A stretch of DNA of 64,000 nucleotides, from assembly GCA_900169235.1 (NCBI GenBank), contig FWCC01000192.1, positions 62,001 to 126,000 of the forward strand. Direction: 5' to 3'. The notes beneath the pieces were generated by a model that was not told the origin of the DNA, ran no database searches, and saw only the letters and a list, made by a program, of their open reading frames with translations. This DNA comes from Zarea fungicola. Its lineage: Eukaryota > Ascomycota > Sordariomycetes > Hypocreales > Cordycipitaceae. Shown piece after piece: positions 23,146 through 35,592 of the stretch. Both the position numbers and the translations under genes were made by a program. Each line of letters opens with the position of its first letter. Within the stretch, counting starts at the first letter, position 1.

Positions 23146-25222
23146 GTTGAGGACATGGCATTATCCCACTTATTCAGTAGGACATTTGCTTCAAGTTACA
23201 GCTATGAGACAGGGAGAGTGAGGATGACCAGAAGATTCCATAGTCATTAAACCATTTCGTCCGTGTGTGAGGTGAACTGCTGTCTGCGCCCGTTATGTGA
23301 ATGCGTTGGCCGCCGCGGCATAGAGTCCAGTTAGACAGCAGGAGCCTCAGAGTGGAGTACGAAAGGGAGCCAGATCGCGCCGGGACGCGTCGTGGTTCCC
23401 GTCTGGCGCGTTGATTGCCAAAATGCCCAATTACCTAGGTAGTTACCACAAGTACCTTTAAGCGGCAGCCACTGAGATTTGCCGGCTTCTGGTATTATTC
23501 AGCGCCAAAGAGGCCACAGCAGAAGTTCCAATGTCCGAAATTAATTTAGTGGCTCCTTTTAGTGGCCGCCTGGACAACTGCTGCAATGTCATGGTTGATG
23601 TAGCAAAAAAAAGAGGTGGTGAGCTTTCTGAAAAGCCCTTGCTCTCTCACATTCGATTTCCATTTTCTGCGGGCTTGATGCAGAGCCAGCCCATGTGTAA
23701 CTTTGCGTGCTTGTATATGAATTCTACCCCCCCAATCACCCACACTCAACAACAATATCTACAGACTACAAGGGTCTGTAATTGAAAGACCCGGCGTCGC
23801 AATATTCGCACCAGTTGCATTTCCTTATTTAGAAAGAAGTGTGTGCGCGAGACAAACTCGCCCGCCCTCGAACCAAACCCCTGACGTCTATGCCATGCTT
23901 GGTGGATGCCGTATGCAGAATGATGAGTATTCCTAAATCGAATTTGAAGAGATGAATTTCTTCTCTTTTTTTCTTACTTCAGCTTGACTTCCCTTGCAAT
24001 GCCTTTGAGGGGGCTGTCATAATAATTTCAATCCCGCCGATACAGCCAAATGTTTTCGTATCAGGTACTTGCGCCGAAAATTAACTAAAGGCGCCATGGC
24101 AGGGCAGGAGTAGGTCATCGGATCAGTATTTGCTGGATTGGAGCGGAGCAACAGCCAAGAACCTGTCGTAAATTAATACGCCCCAGTCGTTCCTGCAGTT
24201 TCTACAATTCTCGTCCCTACCGAGAACTAGTTGCTAGGTACTTTGCAGCGGCATTATAATCTTTGGCGGCCCAAGCGGTTGTTTGACTGCTACCTCGCTC
24301 TTGTATAATTTTGTAATCAAAGAGCCACCGTTGCATCCACGCGCAGTCGTTTTGTGGGATGCGTTGTTGCCGCGTAAATCTATCCACACAGCAAAAGACT
24401 ATTATATTGCCGGCGATGGTGTTGCGCTGCGCCTCAGGGGATGCGTCTGGGGCCAGTGAAGGCGAACATCCTCAGCCACCGTGATGCAGGAGGCACAGGG
24501 CTGGTTTAGAATTCACAGAAGGAGTGCAAACCAGGACGCCACCTACAAATTGCAACCTACCTACCTTACTATCTACACCTTAGTAAACAAAAGTCCGCTA
24601 GGTTGCCCTCCACTCCCCGTCCACTAGCTGGTAAAATGACTGACAGCTAGCCCCCATCTTCTGGCGCTGTTCCAAGCCCGCTTCAGGCCCATCAAACCCC
24701 TAACGCTCCCCCCATTCTCAGTAACAACCCCCCAAAGCACTCCGCGTGGAAATGCCCGAACCGCCCGAACCTCTCAAAGCTTCTGCCCCTGTTCTCCCTT
24801 TTCACACCACTCTCTAACCCCTTTTAGCGAACCGGACTGTGGGTCTATCGCGATAGTCCTACGACAGTGTCAAGGAGCCAATTTCCCATCCAACGCCGCC
24901 GTTCCCCCAGCTTCGTCGTCTCCCCTCCGTTCTGCCTATTGCGCTCACCTTTGGCCGGACAGACGACTGTGACGGCATGTGTCGCCTTCACCTGTGCGAC
25001 GTCTTGTACTTTTGATACAAGCCATCAATCTTTTGTCTTGATTGCTGCACGGCTCCAGGCTTGTTTCTCTCCCGGTCGGCAAATTTTCATTTTTGCCCTT
25101 GTTATATCTTCCCGCTCGTTTCCGCCATTCTCTCGTTACAATAACGCCGCTGTGCATTCTCTGAACGTTTTTGACTCCTTCCGCGTCGGTTTCCTCGTCT
25201 GGGGGGCCACTGAGCTTTCTCC
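23146..25222. other. Divergent spacer PMS1 / BST1, 2.1 kb
   Basis: No gene recognised. It contains the PMS1 promoter (MluI box at 23385-23390), an ACCTAC/CTTAC-rich patch near 24550-24570, and on the BST1 side a CT-rich stretch from about 24700 onwards that is probably promoter and leader. A 119-codon open frame at 24867-25226 overlaps the BST1 start in another frame and has no coding character. Confidence 0.6.
23385..23409. promoter_or_regulatory. MluI cell-cycle box and E2F-like site upstream of PMS1
   Basis: ACGCGT at 23385-23390 lies about 240 bases upstream of the PMS1 start, and TGGCGCG follows at about 23403-23409. ACGCGT is the MBF site that drives G1/S transcription, and yeast PMS1 is known to have such a box. 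Conservation of the logic here is inferred from the motif and its position. Confidence 0.5.
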
Positions 25223-28200
25223 ATGACAAAGCGCTCGTCTCGGTCGACCGATGACGGTAATGATTCGTCCTCCATTGACGCCGATACCCTCGCCGCAGAG
25301 GTCGACACCCGTCCATCCGGCCTCAAGTCTCGTCCTCCCTCCACTCGGGTAGTACGGCCAAGCAACCTCGATTGGAACCACGCCGGCACCTCCAATGGCA
25401 ATGGCAACGCATCTGCCAAATCCTCGACCCCTTCGCCGCCTCAATCACGATCGCCAACTTTGCCTGCCACCTCGTCCGGCATGGGCCATCCGAAGCAGCA
25501 CCTGCCTGCCCGGCATCGAAGCCACGGCCGCCGATTTGGTGCCTGGTCAATATCTTTCTTCGCCCTTGTCATCGGCGCGCTTGGTCTGCTCCTACTTGCC
25601 GGCATTGTACATTCGGTACTGACGCGGCAGCAAGATGCAAAAGGCTGCCGCATGTCCTACATGCGCCCGTCATATATTCATTTCCGCGAGTTCGATACAG
25701 AGCACACTCGTTTTGCATCCAAATATTCTCTTCACTTGTACCGCGAACAGGGTTTGGATGATGAATCAAAGGCATGTCGCGAATACGTATACTGAACAAA
25801 ATTTCTTAAGTCTAACTGGATTTAGCTTCGCGGAGTTCCTGTTCTCTTTATCCCCGGGAATGCTGGCAGCTACAAACAAGTGCGGCCGATTGCAGCCGAG
25901 GCTGCCAGTTACTTTTACGAGCGTCTTCAACACGACGGCACGTCATTGAAAGCTGGAGTACGTAATCTAGACTTCTTCACAGTCGATTTCAACGAAGACA
26001 TTACTGCCTTCCATGGCCAGACCCTGCTTGACCAAGCCGAGTATCTCAACGAAGCCATACGCTACATCCTCTCGTTATACTCTGACCCCAACAAGGTGAT
26101 GCGTGACTCCGACTTACCGGACCCTTCCTCAGTCATCATCATCGGTCATTCAATGGGTGGTGTCGTTGCTCGCACCATGCTTGTACAACAAAACTACCAA
26201 CCAAACTCCATTAATACTATAATTACCATGTCAGCTCCTCATGCGCGCCCCCCAGTCACATTTGATGGGCAAATTGTTCAGATCTATGACGAGATTAATG
26301 AGTATTGGAGAAGAGCATACACACAGAAATGGGCCAGTAGCAACCCTCTCTGGCACGTCACGCTGATATCCATTGCTGGGGGTAGTCTTGATACCGTTGT
26401 TCCCTCAGATTATGCTGATGTCGACTCCCTTATGCCCGATACACACGGCTTCACTGTTTACACCACTGGCGTACCAACTGTCTGGACGAGTGCCGACCAC
26501 CAAGCCATCATGTGGTGTGATCAATTCCGCAGGGTCGTCAGTCAAGCTCTCTTTGACGTTGTTGACGTTAAGCGAGCCAGCCAGACGAAGCCTAGAGCTG
26601 AGCGAATGACAACTTTGAGGCGGCGATTCTTGACTGGTCTAGAACCGAACGCGCAGAAGACAATTAACCAAGCACAGGCCATGACTCTTCTTGTTCTCGA
26701 TGAAGAAATGAAGGAGCTGGTGATCACGGACGAGCGACTGGTTTTGCGACAGCTCGGTACAAATTCAAGTCCGCAGGTCCACCTTCTTCCAGTCCCGCAC
26801 AAAGCGGAGGCAGTTGGCAAGCGATTCACTTTGCTCTCTAGCAGTCCCCTAAGCGATGTTTCAGAATCCGGCTCTCTTGAAGTCTTGATGTGCAGTATCT
26901 TGACGTCGCCTGCCGTCAGCGTTCCCTTCCTTGCTACTATGGATTTTGCCCAAAACAGCAAGGTTTCTATGAAGTTGGCATGCAAAAATGCAGCCGGTGA
27001 CGTTAATCTCCTGCCAGCATCAACAACATCCACTGTCAATCCATTCTATCGCGACGACGAACCTGAGCTGATTCCCTTTTCGCATCTGCGATATGACGTT
27101 CAGGATCTCAACGAATATCAATTTATCGCCGTCGTCGACAAGGCCGAATTGCCCGTTGACGATTTCGTCATTGCCGAATTCAGTGACATCGTTGACTTTG
27201 AGCAAGTGCACAATATCCCGCTCGGAAAGCTGCTTACCTTTGGTCTGTCATTCAACCTCCCCGGTAACCGGCCCACTGTTGTCGATGCCAAGATTCCTGT
27301 TCTTGAGTCTAGCCTCCTTGCTTACAATGTACGCGTGGATTCCGGGTCATGCTCAAATGAGCGTCTACTGTTTGCGCCAATGCTACGGCAGCACTTGAGG
27401 AGTCCACATGAATCTCGCTATTTCGTCAATGTTGCGCAGACCGGGGTTAGCCTTCACGGTGTGTCTCCTTATATGCCCCCGCCGCTGGAACACAAGGAAG
27501 ACAGCGGGATCGGCCTGGAATTATATTCCGATCCGACGTGCAAAGCCCCTGTCAAGGTCACTGTCAAGTTTGATGTGCTTGGCAGCCTGGGCAAACTCTA
27601 CATGCGTTACCGTACAGTCTTTGCGGCTTTCCCGCTACTGATTGTGACACTAGTTCTTCGCAAGCAATTTCGTGTCTATGACGAGACTGGCCTGTTTATT
27701 TCCTTCTCAGAGAGTCTAGACTTGTCCCTTCGGCAATCAATCCCACTGTTACTTCTCTCGCTGACACTATTGTCTACCTCTATTGGCTTCGCGCCACGCA
27801 TTGAGACCAGACGAAGCGGTTGCGCTCTGGCAGATACTGCTTCAGCCATTGACTTCCACCGCAACGATCTTCTCATTGGCACCGACGATCCTTTTTTCAC
27901 ATTTTTGATGCCCTTGATTGGTGTTGTTTGCATTGGTGTCTGCACGGCTCTACACTACGTCATCTTGCTCCTTACGCAGCTCTTCAGTCTCCTGTTTGTC
28001 CTCTTCCGACCTCGGGGCGGTGCTGAGCCTGGCAGCGGCCGCGCCAGTGCAACCTCGCCAATCTTTGCACCGTCTACCCCGAGGCGACGCATGATATCAA
28101 CGGCAATCCTTTTGTTTCTCGTCGCCACATTCATCCCTTACCAGTTTGCCTACCTGGTTGCCTGTCTCGTCCAACTCTTTACCTCTGTCCGCGCTCTCCG

Positions 28201-28660
28201 CATCAGTGCTGTCACCCCTTCCACGTCCAACGCCAACTACTACCACTATACCCATTCTATCCTTCTCTTGATGATGTGGGTTCTTCCCATCAACCTGCCG
28301 ATCCTGGCTGTATGGGTACGAAATCTGGCAGTACACTGGCTCACGCCGTTTTCCTCTCATCACAATGTGCTCTCCATCACACCATTTATTCTCTTGGTTG
28401 AGAATATGACGACGGGGCGCATGGTGCCTCAAATATCGAGCTGGCTACGGCATGTGACCAGCATTATCCTTTTTGCGACTGCACTGTGTGCAGCCATTTA
28501 CGGCGTCTCGCACGCATACCTCTTGCACTATCTTGTCAACATCATTGCAGCATGGCTTGTGATTCTACATGCAACCTCAACGACCTGGTCGGTCACAAAC
28601 CTGGGAGCAATGTTTGAGGGAGATGCAGACGAAGACAGAACTGATGGGAAAGCGTCATGA
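25223..28660 (+). CDS. BST1: GPI inositol-deacylase (Bst1/PGAP1)
   Basis: Exons 25223-25771 and 25826-28660 give 1127 residues. Bst1 is an ER membrane lipase that removes the inositol-linked acyl chain from GPI anchors and helps ER exit and quality control of GPI proteins. Seen: a polar N-terminus, a membrane anchor around ISFFALVIGALGLLLLAGIV (about 112-132), the family block RMSYMRPSYIHF and YSLHLYREQG, then GVPVLFIPGNAGSYKQVRP straight after the intron, the lipase elbow IIIGHSMGG (Ser about 292), and many C-terminal membrane segments (about 790-1105). The intron appears to use a GC donor (AAG then GCATGT) and a TTTAG acceptor with a CTAAC branch site; this restores an uninterrupted family alignment. 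The GT donor at 25787 would make a 39-nt intron and add five residues. Confidence 0.93.
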
Positions 28661-29750
28661 AGCCTTTGATAGACTTTCCTAACAATCTCACACAGCAAAC
28701 CGGGGCTACGTCACACTGATGCGCTCATTGACGGAGGAACTCAACGGCATGCCAAACGCCAGGTTCCTGTCTCTGCAAAACCATGATGCGGCGACACAAA
28801 GTTAACACTACCTCCCCTAGTGCTTTTCCCACCACCTCTGCAACTTTTTGTGTAATTTTTTTTGGGTCTTGTTTCGTCGTTTTCATTACATGTACAGCAT
28901 ATAATGGTCATCGTTGAACAAAAAGAAGAAGAAAACCCTTACTGTTTAATCACTCTAATCACTAATACTTTACTTTCCTTGACGAAGAAAAAAAAAGGAA
29001 ATAGAGCGGGATTGTGTGTGGTCGTATATGGCGGATTTCTGTTGGTTTTTTTTCTTGACAAGTCAACCTTGTCTTTTTTTTATTCTTGTTTTGCTGCTTT
29101 TTTTCTTCTTGTGTATATGAGCATTGTAAAGGCGTTTTTAAGCAATCGAGAAAGAGAGGGGAGAGAATGACGGAGGGGCAAGCGGATGAGAGAGCGTTTG
29201 TAGATGGACGAGTTGGACTGCAAAGCGGGCTTCCTCTTCTTCTTATCATCTTTTCATGTCCCTTTCTAGAAGAGGCAAAAAGAAGGGGAGAACTAAAACA
29301 AACCCAAACAAAACACAACGCATAAACTTAAATTTTACATACACTCTTTGGGAGGGGGGAAGCAGTCAAGACTTTGAATACAGGTATTATCATTGTAATA
29401 ATTCCCATATGCCAGCATTGGACGTTCGTGACCATTTGTAGCCTATCTGGTTTACTTTTTTGTTTCGAATGACGCATAGGCTAGGCTAAGATGCCAACAC
29501 AACAGTGGTTCGTCAAGAGCAAGGAGTAACGCCGGCCGGCCTGTACAAAACTTGAGTAATTGCTTTAACGAGGACGGATTATAGAAAGTATAAATATATT
29601 TCGAATCTAATATAAAAGAAGTATTCCTCAAACGCCATTCAGCAAAAGCGCCACAGAATTCAAACAGGAGATAAAAAGGGCATTGAAACGATGGGGTAAA
29701 AAATGAGGCTGCGGGAAAACAAATGTAACAGATTGAGTGTATGATGCATT
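28661..29750. other. Convergent 3' spacer BST1 / TMS1
   Basis: About 1.1 kb between two stop codons. Very T-rich on the plus strand (28850-29110) with several poly-T/poly-A runs, as expected of 3' untranslated regions. Open frames on both strands are low-complexity. No gene seen. Confidence 0.6.
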
Positions 29751-31331
29751 CTACGACGAGTCGAAGCGTTCTGGCAGGACCACGGGCGCAACCAGACTCC
29801 AGATGTATATACCGTAGCAAAGCCAAGCACTCACAATCTTGATCCAACTGGCTGCATACGTACGGCCAACGCTGGCAAAATCGCTGTTAGGCTCGCTGCT
29901 CTGCTCGTGGCTAATGTTTAGAAGTAGTGCGACCCATGTCGTCGCCAGGAAGAAGATAACGTGGAACATGGAGTAGTTGTACTGCGTCCTGGTGCGCTCG
30001 TCGTCATGCGCGCCATTGCCGCCGGCGTCGCTATCATCGTCGTCCGAAAGTAAAGCGTCCGCGGGCAAACTACCTTCCTCGACCGCTCGGCGAAGGGCCT
30101 CGGCACGCATTTCACGTCGGCTGCTTGGCTGTTGCGTAACAAGATCGTGCTCATCATCGTCGGGTAAGCGAATGCCGTTGCCACCGCCGAGACCGAGGTT
30201 TTGGGTGGCGGCACGGGTTGTCGTGTAGGCAATAGTCAGCATTGTGACAATCGCGCCGATAACAACCGAGGTGCGTCGAGTCGCACGGCCACGTAGGAGT
30301 GGGTTGCACTGCTTATCGTCGGGCTCCATAGAGACGGCAGACATGGTGAGATACGTACAGTACACTGCAACCATGGCAGCCTGGGCTAGGCCAGCCTTAG
30401 GGTTGTGTTCCTGGATGGTGGGGTTGATGGAAATCGCAGAGACAATGAGCCACAGGATCAAGTTAATTGTAATGACTGCCTGGTTCATGGCGCAATTGTG
30501 ATGGGCAAAGAAGGCGTATTGCACAATCGTCATTGCCAGGGACGCGCCAAACATGCCGAGTGTGGAGCCAATTAGGACGGTGCGCCAGAGTTTGGAATCG
30601 GTATCTTCGATTTGCGCGAGGCAATACTCGGCCCACCCATGTGCAAGGTCGACCAGCAGAATCAGACCAAGGAGCAGGAACAGCATGGCCCCGATGAGCG
30701 CAATGTAATTGCCGTAGAACATGAAGAACTCGTCGGGGATGAGAAACGAAAGGACAACAAAGGCAATCCAGGCAATAACCTTTGGGCCCCAGTACCCATT
30801 CTGAATCGCAGCACGGGGCTGCTTTGAGGAGGTGACACCAAACAGCAGACCGGCGAGGATGAGGTGGAAGATGCCGAGCGCAAAGTTGATTCGGTGTACA
30901 GCGAGCCAGCCATAGCACTGTCCGTTGGGACAGTTAATCTTCACATAGTCGAGCATTAGGTGCTGTAGTTTTTCAATGGCCCATGGCGTCAGCATGATCC
31001 ATGCCACTATCGAGTTGACGAGGAGAATTAGGGCGTAGGCGATTCGGGTTGCGACGCTGTTCTCGTATGTGGTTAGCTGTGATTCGGCAAATGGCGCGGC
31101 TGGAGGGGGGACGAACCTATTGCCGCACTTGCCGCAAGCGCTGCAAACCATGGTGCATGTCGCAGCACCGCAGCAGCTGGCTCCAAATGATATGAGCTAA
31201 AAAAAATTCATGTCAGCAATTGGTCTTTCGCGTGCGACAAGGTAAGATCGATCAAGGTAGAGGGACGCGCGGAAACCGACAGTCGTCATGCTTGGCACCG
31301 CCAGCAGCGGCAGGGATAGGAGCGCACCCAT
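29751..31331 (-). CDS. TMS1: Tms1/SERINC-family membrane protein
   Basis: Exons 31281-31331 and 29751-31196 (minus strand) give 498 residues. SERINC/TDE1 proteins are 10-helix membrane proteins of endomembranes, linked to serine and phospholipid handling; the fungal role is poorly known. Exon 1 encodes MGALLSLPLLAVPSMTT, the conserved family start; exon 2 continues with ISFGASCCGAATC and VCSACGKCGN, the Cys-rich N-terminal signature, then about ten hydrophobic segments, a hydrophilic loop (about 325-415) rich in Arg, Asp and Ser, and a final pair of helices ending near VAPVVLPERFDSS. The donor of the intron (GTCGGT) is weak but gives the family N-terminus in phase; other donors would not. It diverges from the MFS gene with 585 bases between start codons. 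Confidence 0.9.
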
Positions 31332-31916
31332 GGTGAGGGCGGTAGAGGTATTCTAATACAGTCGACGCAGTTATTCAGTTGCAGTGAGAAAAAGTCTCTG
31401 GGAGATGAGGATCTTTGCAAGGCGCCGGAACTTCGTTGGCGGCGACAGCAGCTCGGTTTTGGCCGTTTGTTAGGAAAGATGACGACAGGAATGACGCTGG
31501 GTCAGGTGCCTCAAAGCAAAGTCGAACTGTTACGTAAGCCGCCAGTGGTGCCGCTAAAGCCTCCCGCATTGTTCAGAGGCTTGTTCACTAAGACCGCCTG
31601 CTAAAAGCTGTTAATTTGGGGCAGCTGCAACACTCCCCCGGGCCGAACGCGGACGGACTGGACCACTGGCTGCGCGCACGCCTGTTATCTATCACGATGC
31701 CGGGAGGCTGACCCGAACCCGTTTTGCTTTTATCCCTTGCATCATCACCACTTTGATTTTCGTTCTTTGGCCTTCATTTTATTTATTTTGTCTGTGTTTT
31801 CTCGGTTCTCGATGGTACAACATTGCTGATCTCCAACGTCTGTGGTTTGCCTACCACCGCAACACCGTCCCAGCTGGTATATAGCTGGCTCCCTTTGCAT
31901 CAAGACGGCATCTCCA
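31332..31916. other. Divergent spacer TMS1 / MFS transporter
   Basis: 585 bases between start codons; no gene. T/C-rich sequence at 31725-31800 just before the MFS start looks like promoter/leader. No motif that I would single out. Confidence 0.6.
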
Positions 31917-33774
31917 ATGCAGCAAGGTGAGAACATGCGTCGAGCACGCATTCTCGCCAGCATTGCTGCCACCATCATTTCCCTCGCCTGTGGAACAAAT
32001 GTAAGCTGACCCTTAATTGAGCTGAGGAGGCCAGCTACTGCGCGCCATGTCTCGGTTATAGCTAGCTAGTTTTCGTCAAACCTGTGACACAAAGTTCCAG
32101 CTCCTCCACTGACGCGTCCCTAACAGTATGTCTATTCAGCATGGGCACCGCAGTTTGCCGAGCGATTGAAGCTCACGGCTACGCAAAGCAACTTGATTGG
32201 CTTGTTTGGTAATCTGGGCATGTACTCTCTGGGTCCCTTTGTCGGCTCGTTTGTCGATCACCCCTCTCTCGGACATCGTCCCGCTGTACTCCTTTGTGCC
32301 GTTTTCCTCGGCGTTGGCTACTTTCCTCTGCATCGTGCCTACGACCGTGGTTCCGGATCCGTTCCGGTCCTTTGCTTCTTTTCGTACCTTACCGGCATGG
32401 GTAGCTGTATGGGCTTCCTTGCCGCGGTCAAGGTGTCCGCTCTCAACTGGCCGCATCACAGGGGCACCGCAACGGCGTTTCCCTTGGCGGCATTTGGCCT
32501 GAGTGCGTTCTTCTTCTCGCTCCTGGGATCGATATTATTCCCCGGTGACCCCAGCTCGTTCCTAGAGATGCTGGCGTGGGGTACGGTTCTGTTGAGTGTT
32601 GGTGGATTCTTCTTTCTCAAGACTTATCCCCACACATCCTACCTGGCCGTGCCCGGCTCCGAACAGTCGGGAAGCGCAGACGGCCAGCGCTTGCGGCGCA
32701 CATCTTCTGGGCGACAGCCGCCTCGTGGTGTCTTCGATGATGAACCTGGTATGTCCACCACCAACTTTATTACCACTGCCGTACCCAGCCAAGCCACGGA
32801 GGAGCAGTCCGTCCCTGCCCATGCAGGTGGCGGCGCAGACACGCAGGATATTGCCCCAGATGAGACATCGTCTCTCATGTCGGGGTCATCGAACAATGTA
32901 GGAGACGCAAATGTTGATCATGATCAATCTCACCATGTAGATATTCGTGGTTTCCAGCTTTTAACATGCCTTGACTTTTGGCAACTCTTTGCCATCATGA
33001 CTATTATGGCTGGCGCCGGACTGATGACCATCAAGTACGTTGATTGAACTCGTACCTCACTCATTCTGAATTCAAAGACTAACAAATGTCAGCAATATTG
33101 GAAACGACGCCAATGTTTTATGGAAACACTACGACCCTTCAAAGGGTGAGGAATTTCTTGTTCACCGACAGCAGATGCATGTCTCGATTCTCTCTCTCGG
33201 TAGTTTTGGAGGGCGTCTTCTCAGCGGTTCGTACCAGCAAATACTGTATCAACGAGAAACGTATGTTATTTACTAACAGTAAAACCTAACAGGTATTGGT
33301 TCCGATTTCCTTGTTAAGAAACTTCAAGCCAGTCGCGTGTGGTGCCTGGCCTTGTCGGGCCTCATCTTTATTGTGGCCCAGATCTGCGGCCTCACCATCT
33401 CAACGCCATTGTACCTCTTTCTCCTCTCCGGCCTATCTGGGATCGCCTACGGCCTTCTCTTTGGCGTCTTCCCCTCCATCGTCGCCGAGACGTTTGGCAT
33501 CCATGGTCTCAGCCAGAACTGGGGCTTCATGACGCTTGCTCCCGTCCTCTCCTCCAACATCTTTAACCTTATTTACGGCTCCATTCTCGACCACCATAGC
33601 GTCTTTGAGCCCAGTGGCGAACGGACTTGCCACGAGGGCCTGGAGTGCTATCGCGCTGCCTATGGCATCACCCTCGTGTCTTGCGTCATCGGTGTAGTCA
33701 TCACTTTCTTGGTCATTCGCCACCAGCATATTGCCAAGATCAAGACCCTCGGAAAAGCAAATCTTGAGGATTGA
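31917..33774 (+). CDS. MFS transporter, Mch1/nodulin-like type
   Basis: Exons 31917-32000, 32127-33034, 33093-33226 and 33293-33774 join in frame to 535 residues with about 12 membrane helices. The N-terminal part (ATIISLACGTNYVYSAWAPQFAERLKLT followed after a few residues by LIGLFGNLGMYSLGPFVG) is the nodulin-like/monocarboxylate-transporter-like MFS pattern seen in yeast Mch1, a vacuolar-membrane protein of unknown substrate. A hydrophilic central loop (about 185-285), rich in Ser, Gln and Asp, separates the two six-helix halves. The second half has the LGSFGGRLLSGIGSDF loop split by the third intron. Each junction was fixed by frame and by continuity of helices. The substrate cannot be told from sequence. 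Confidence 0.85.
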
Positions 33775-34144
33775 TCTGACTGAACTATAGCCCACAGAAT
33801 CGAGAAAATGTCAAAAAAAAAAACCCCCCATCAATGTGCCGCATCTTTTTCTTGTATATACGATTGAAAGTTTTTCGTGGATTTTGGGGATTACACGGCA
33901 TTAGCGGTCAAAGGGGTCTGCATTTTTGTTATAAAAGGGGCTGTTCAGCAAAGCACTCTGCTGCAAGGCACTCTAGCGTATTTTTTTAATTTGATTCTTT
34001 GTAAAACTACCGTCAGTATACAGTAAAAGCAATTTCTCCAAACAATCCGTCATGTCAAAAAATCATGGAAAACAGGGTTTGGTATTTGTACAGTTGGGAG
34101 TTGCCCTTTTCCTCATCCATTGAAGCATATAGCCCTAGTCTAAA
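33775..34144. other. Convergent 3' spacer MFS / MSP1
   Basis: 370 bases, AT-rich with a poly-A run at about 33812-33822 and poly-T near 33980; 3' untranslated sequence of both neighbours. No gene. Confidence 0.7.
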
Positions 34145-35592
34145 TTAGTCTTGTTCCTCCACAACCAACTCATCTACATCTTCATACTCGTCGTTATGTG
34201 TGTTGCCGCTGCTGTTCTTTTTTCCCTTGTTCTTGCCGCCGGCTTTTCGCAGGCCACCACTTCCTAGGGGAAGTTGGCCACCACGATTACCAAAGAAATC
34301 ATCTGTCCTGATGCCGCGGAACTGGGAGGCGTTGACACTCTGCATTTGGCGGCCGGTGCCGCGGTTATCGCGCATAAACTCGCGAACGGGCGCCATGGCG
34401 GCGTCTCGGCAGGCCTCCTTGATATCACTTCCCGACATACCGGCAGTAAGCTTAGCCAATTGGTCAAGATTAAAGTGTTCAGGATCAGTCTTGGTGTCCT
34501 GCAGGATGAGCTGCAGGATGCGGCGGCGCTGCTCCTGACCAGGTAGGGGAACAGGGAACTTCTTCGGCATTCGTCGTAGAATCGCTTCGTCAATATCATG
34601 TATGCGGTTGGTGGCACCGAGAACAACAATCTGGTCAGGCATGCCTGAGGAGTTGGAAGAGGTCAGTCCATCCCATAGTGTCATGAATCTGTTGTACTTG
34701 TTAGTAAAATACCTCGAGGGACTAAATTTCAAGTCTCAACAAAATCACATACTCAGCCTTGACCATGCCACTAGCCTCATGCTCTCCACTGCGCCGAGTA
34801 CCAAGAACGGCATCAATTTCGTCGATGAAGATGATAGCAGGCTGCATCTTGCGAGCCAGGGAAAAAACCGCCTTAACAATCTTGTTGGAGTCACCGTACC
34901 ACTTTTCAGTCATGGTAGATATGTGTAGGTTAATGAAGGAAGCACCGCTCTCGTGCGCGAGTGCCTTGGCAAGCATTGTCTTTCCACAACCAGGGGGGCC
35001 AAAGAGAAGTACACCAGAGGGTGCAGAGAGAAGTGGCGCCGCATGTGAGTAAAGGTGTGGCATGGTGAGAGGGTATATGACGGACTCCTTTAGCTCTTCA
35101 ATAATCATATCCAGACCACCAATAGCTGTAGCAGTATTAATATGCAATTATGGACTTGATATAGGAATGATAGCAGTTGGCAACTGACCGTCAAAACCAA
35201 CATGAATGTCTTCGGGGGCAACCATTTCGAGCGCAATGAGGTTTTCATATTCATTGAGCACCAGATCTTCCACGCGGGGACCATCTCGGGAGTCACTACT
35301 ACCTTGGCCGCCCTCTAGCTCGGTTTGTCGTCGTCGATTTATGCGTTCAAGATGGGCCTTTGCTTTTTGTCTGGCTTGGTCGTGCTTCTCCTTGTCGGGA
35401 TCGGCGAGGTTGCTGAGGATTGGGTTAAGGAAGTTGCGCGCAATGTACAGACCCGCTGTCATCTGTCGCAGGTAGTATAGGTTAGTATCGAGAGCCTCAC
35501 AGCGACATGGCCATCATGGCGGAAGTACATACCATGCCGGCAAATAGGACCAGGTCCATGGCGACATCGCCGAGTTTGCGACGTTCGCCCAT
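34145..35592 (-). CDS. MSP1: Msp1/ATAD1 outer-mitochondrial-membrane AAA ATPase
   Basis: Exons 35533-35592, 35189-35462, 34753-35125 and 34145-34688 (minus strand) give 416 residues. Msp1 pulls mistargeted tail-anchored proteins out of the mitochondrial outer membrane and peroxisome. Seen: an N-terminal membrane anchor spanning the exon 1/2 border (MDLVLFAGM then [11 protein letters not shown]), a short charged linker, the [15 protein letters not shown] entry to the AAA domain, Walker A GPPGCGKT (154-161), pore loop with KWYGDS, Walker B IIFIDEID, sensor LGATNR, and arginine-finger region RRMPKKF. The C-terminus has a Lys-rich then strongly acidic extension (GGKNKGKK to VEEQD) beyond the AAA fold. 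All junctions restore known family motifs. Confidence 0.94.

Noticed and set aside
24867..25226. 119-codon open frame overlapping the BST1 start
   Set aside because: Lies in the CT-rich promoter/leader and reads in a different frame from BST1; composition is that of untranslated sequence.
25787..25825. GT-AG alternative intron in BST1
   Set aside because: Only 39 nt long and inserts five residues into a conserved block; the GC-AG reading fits better.
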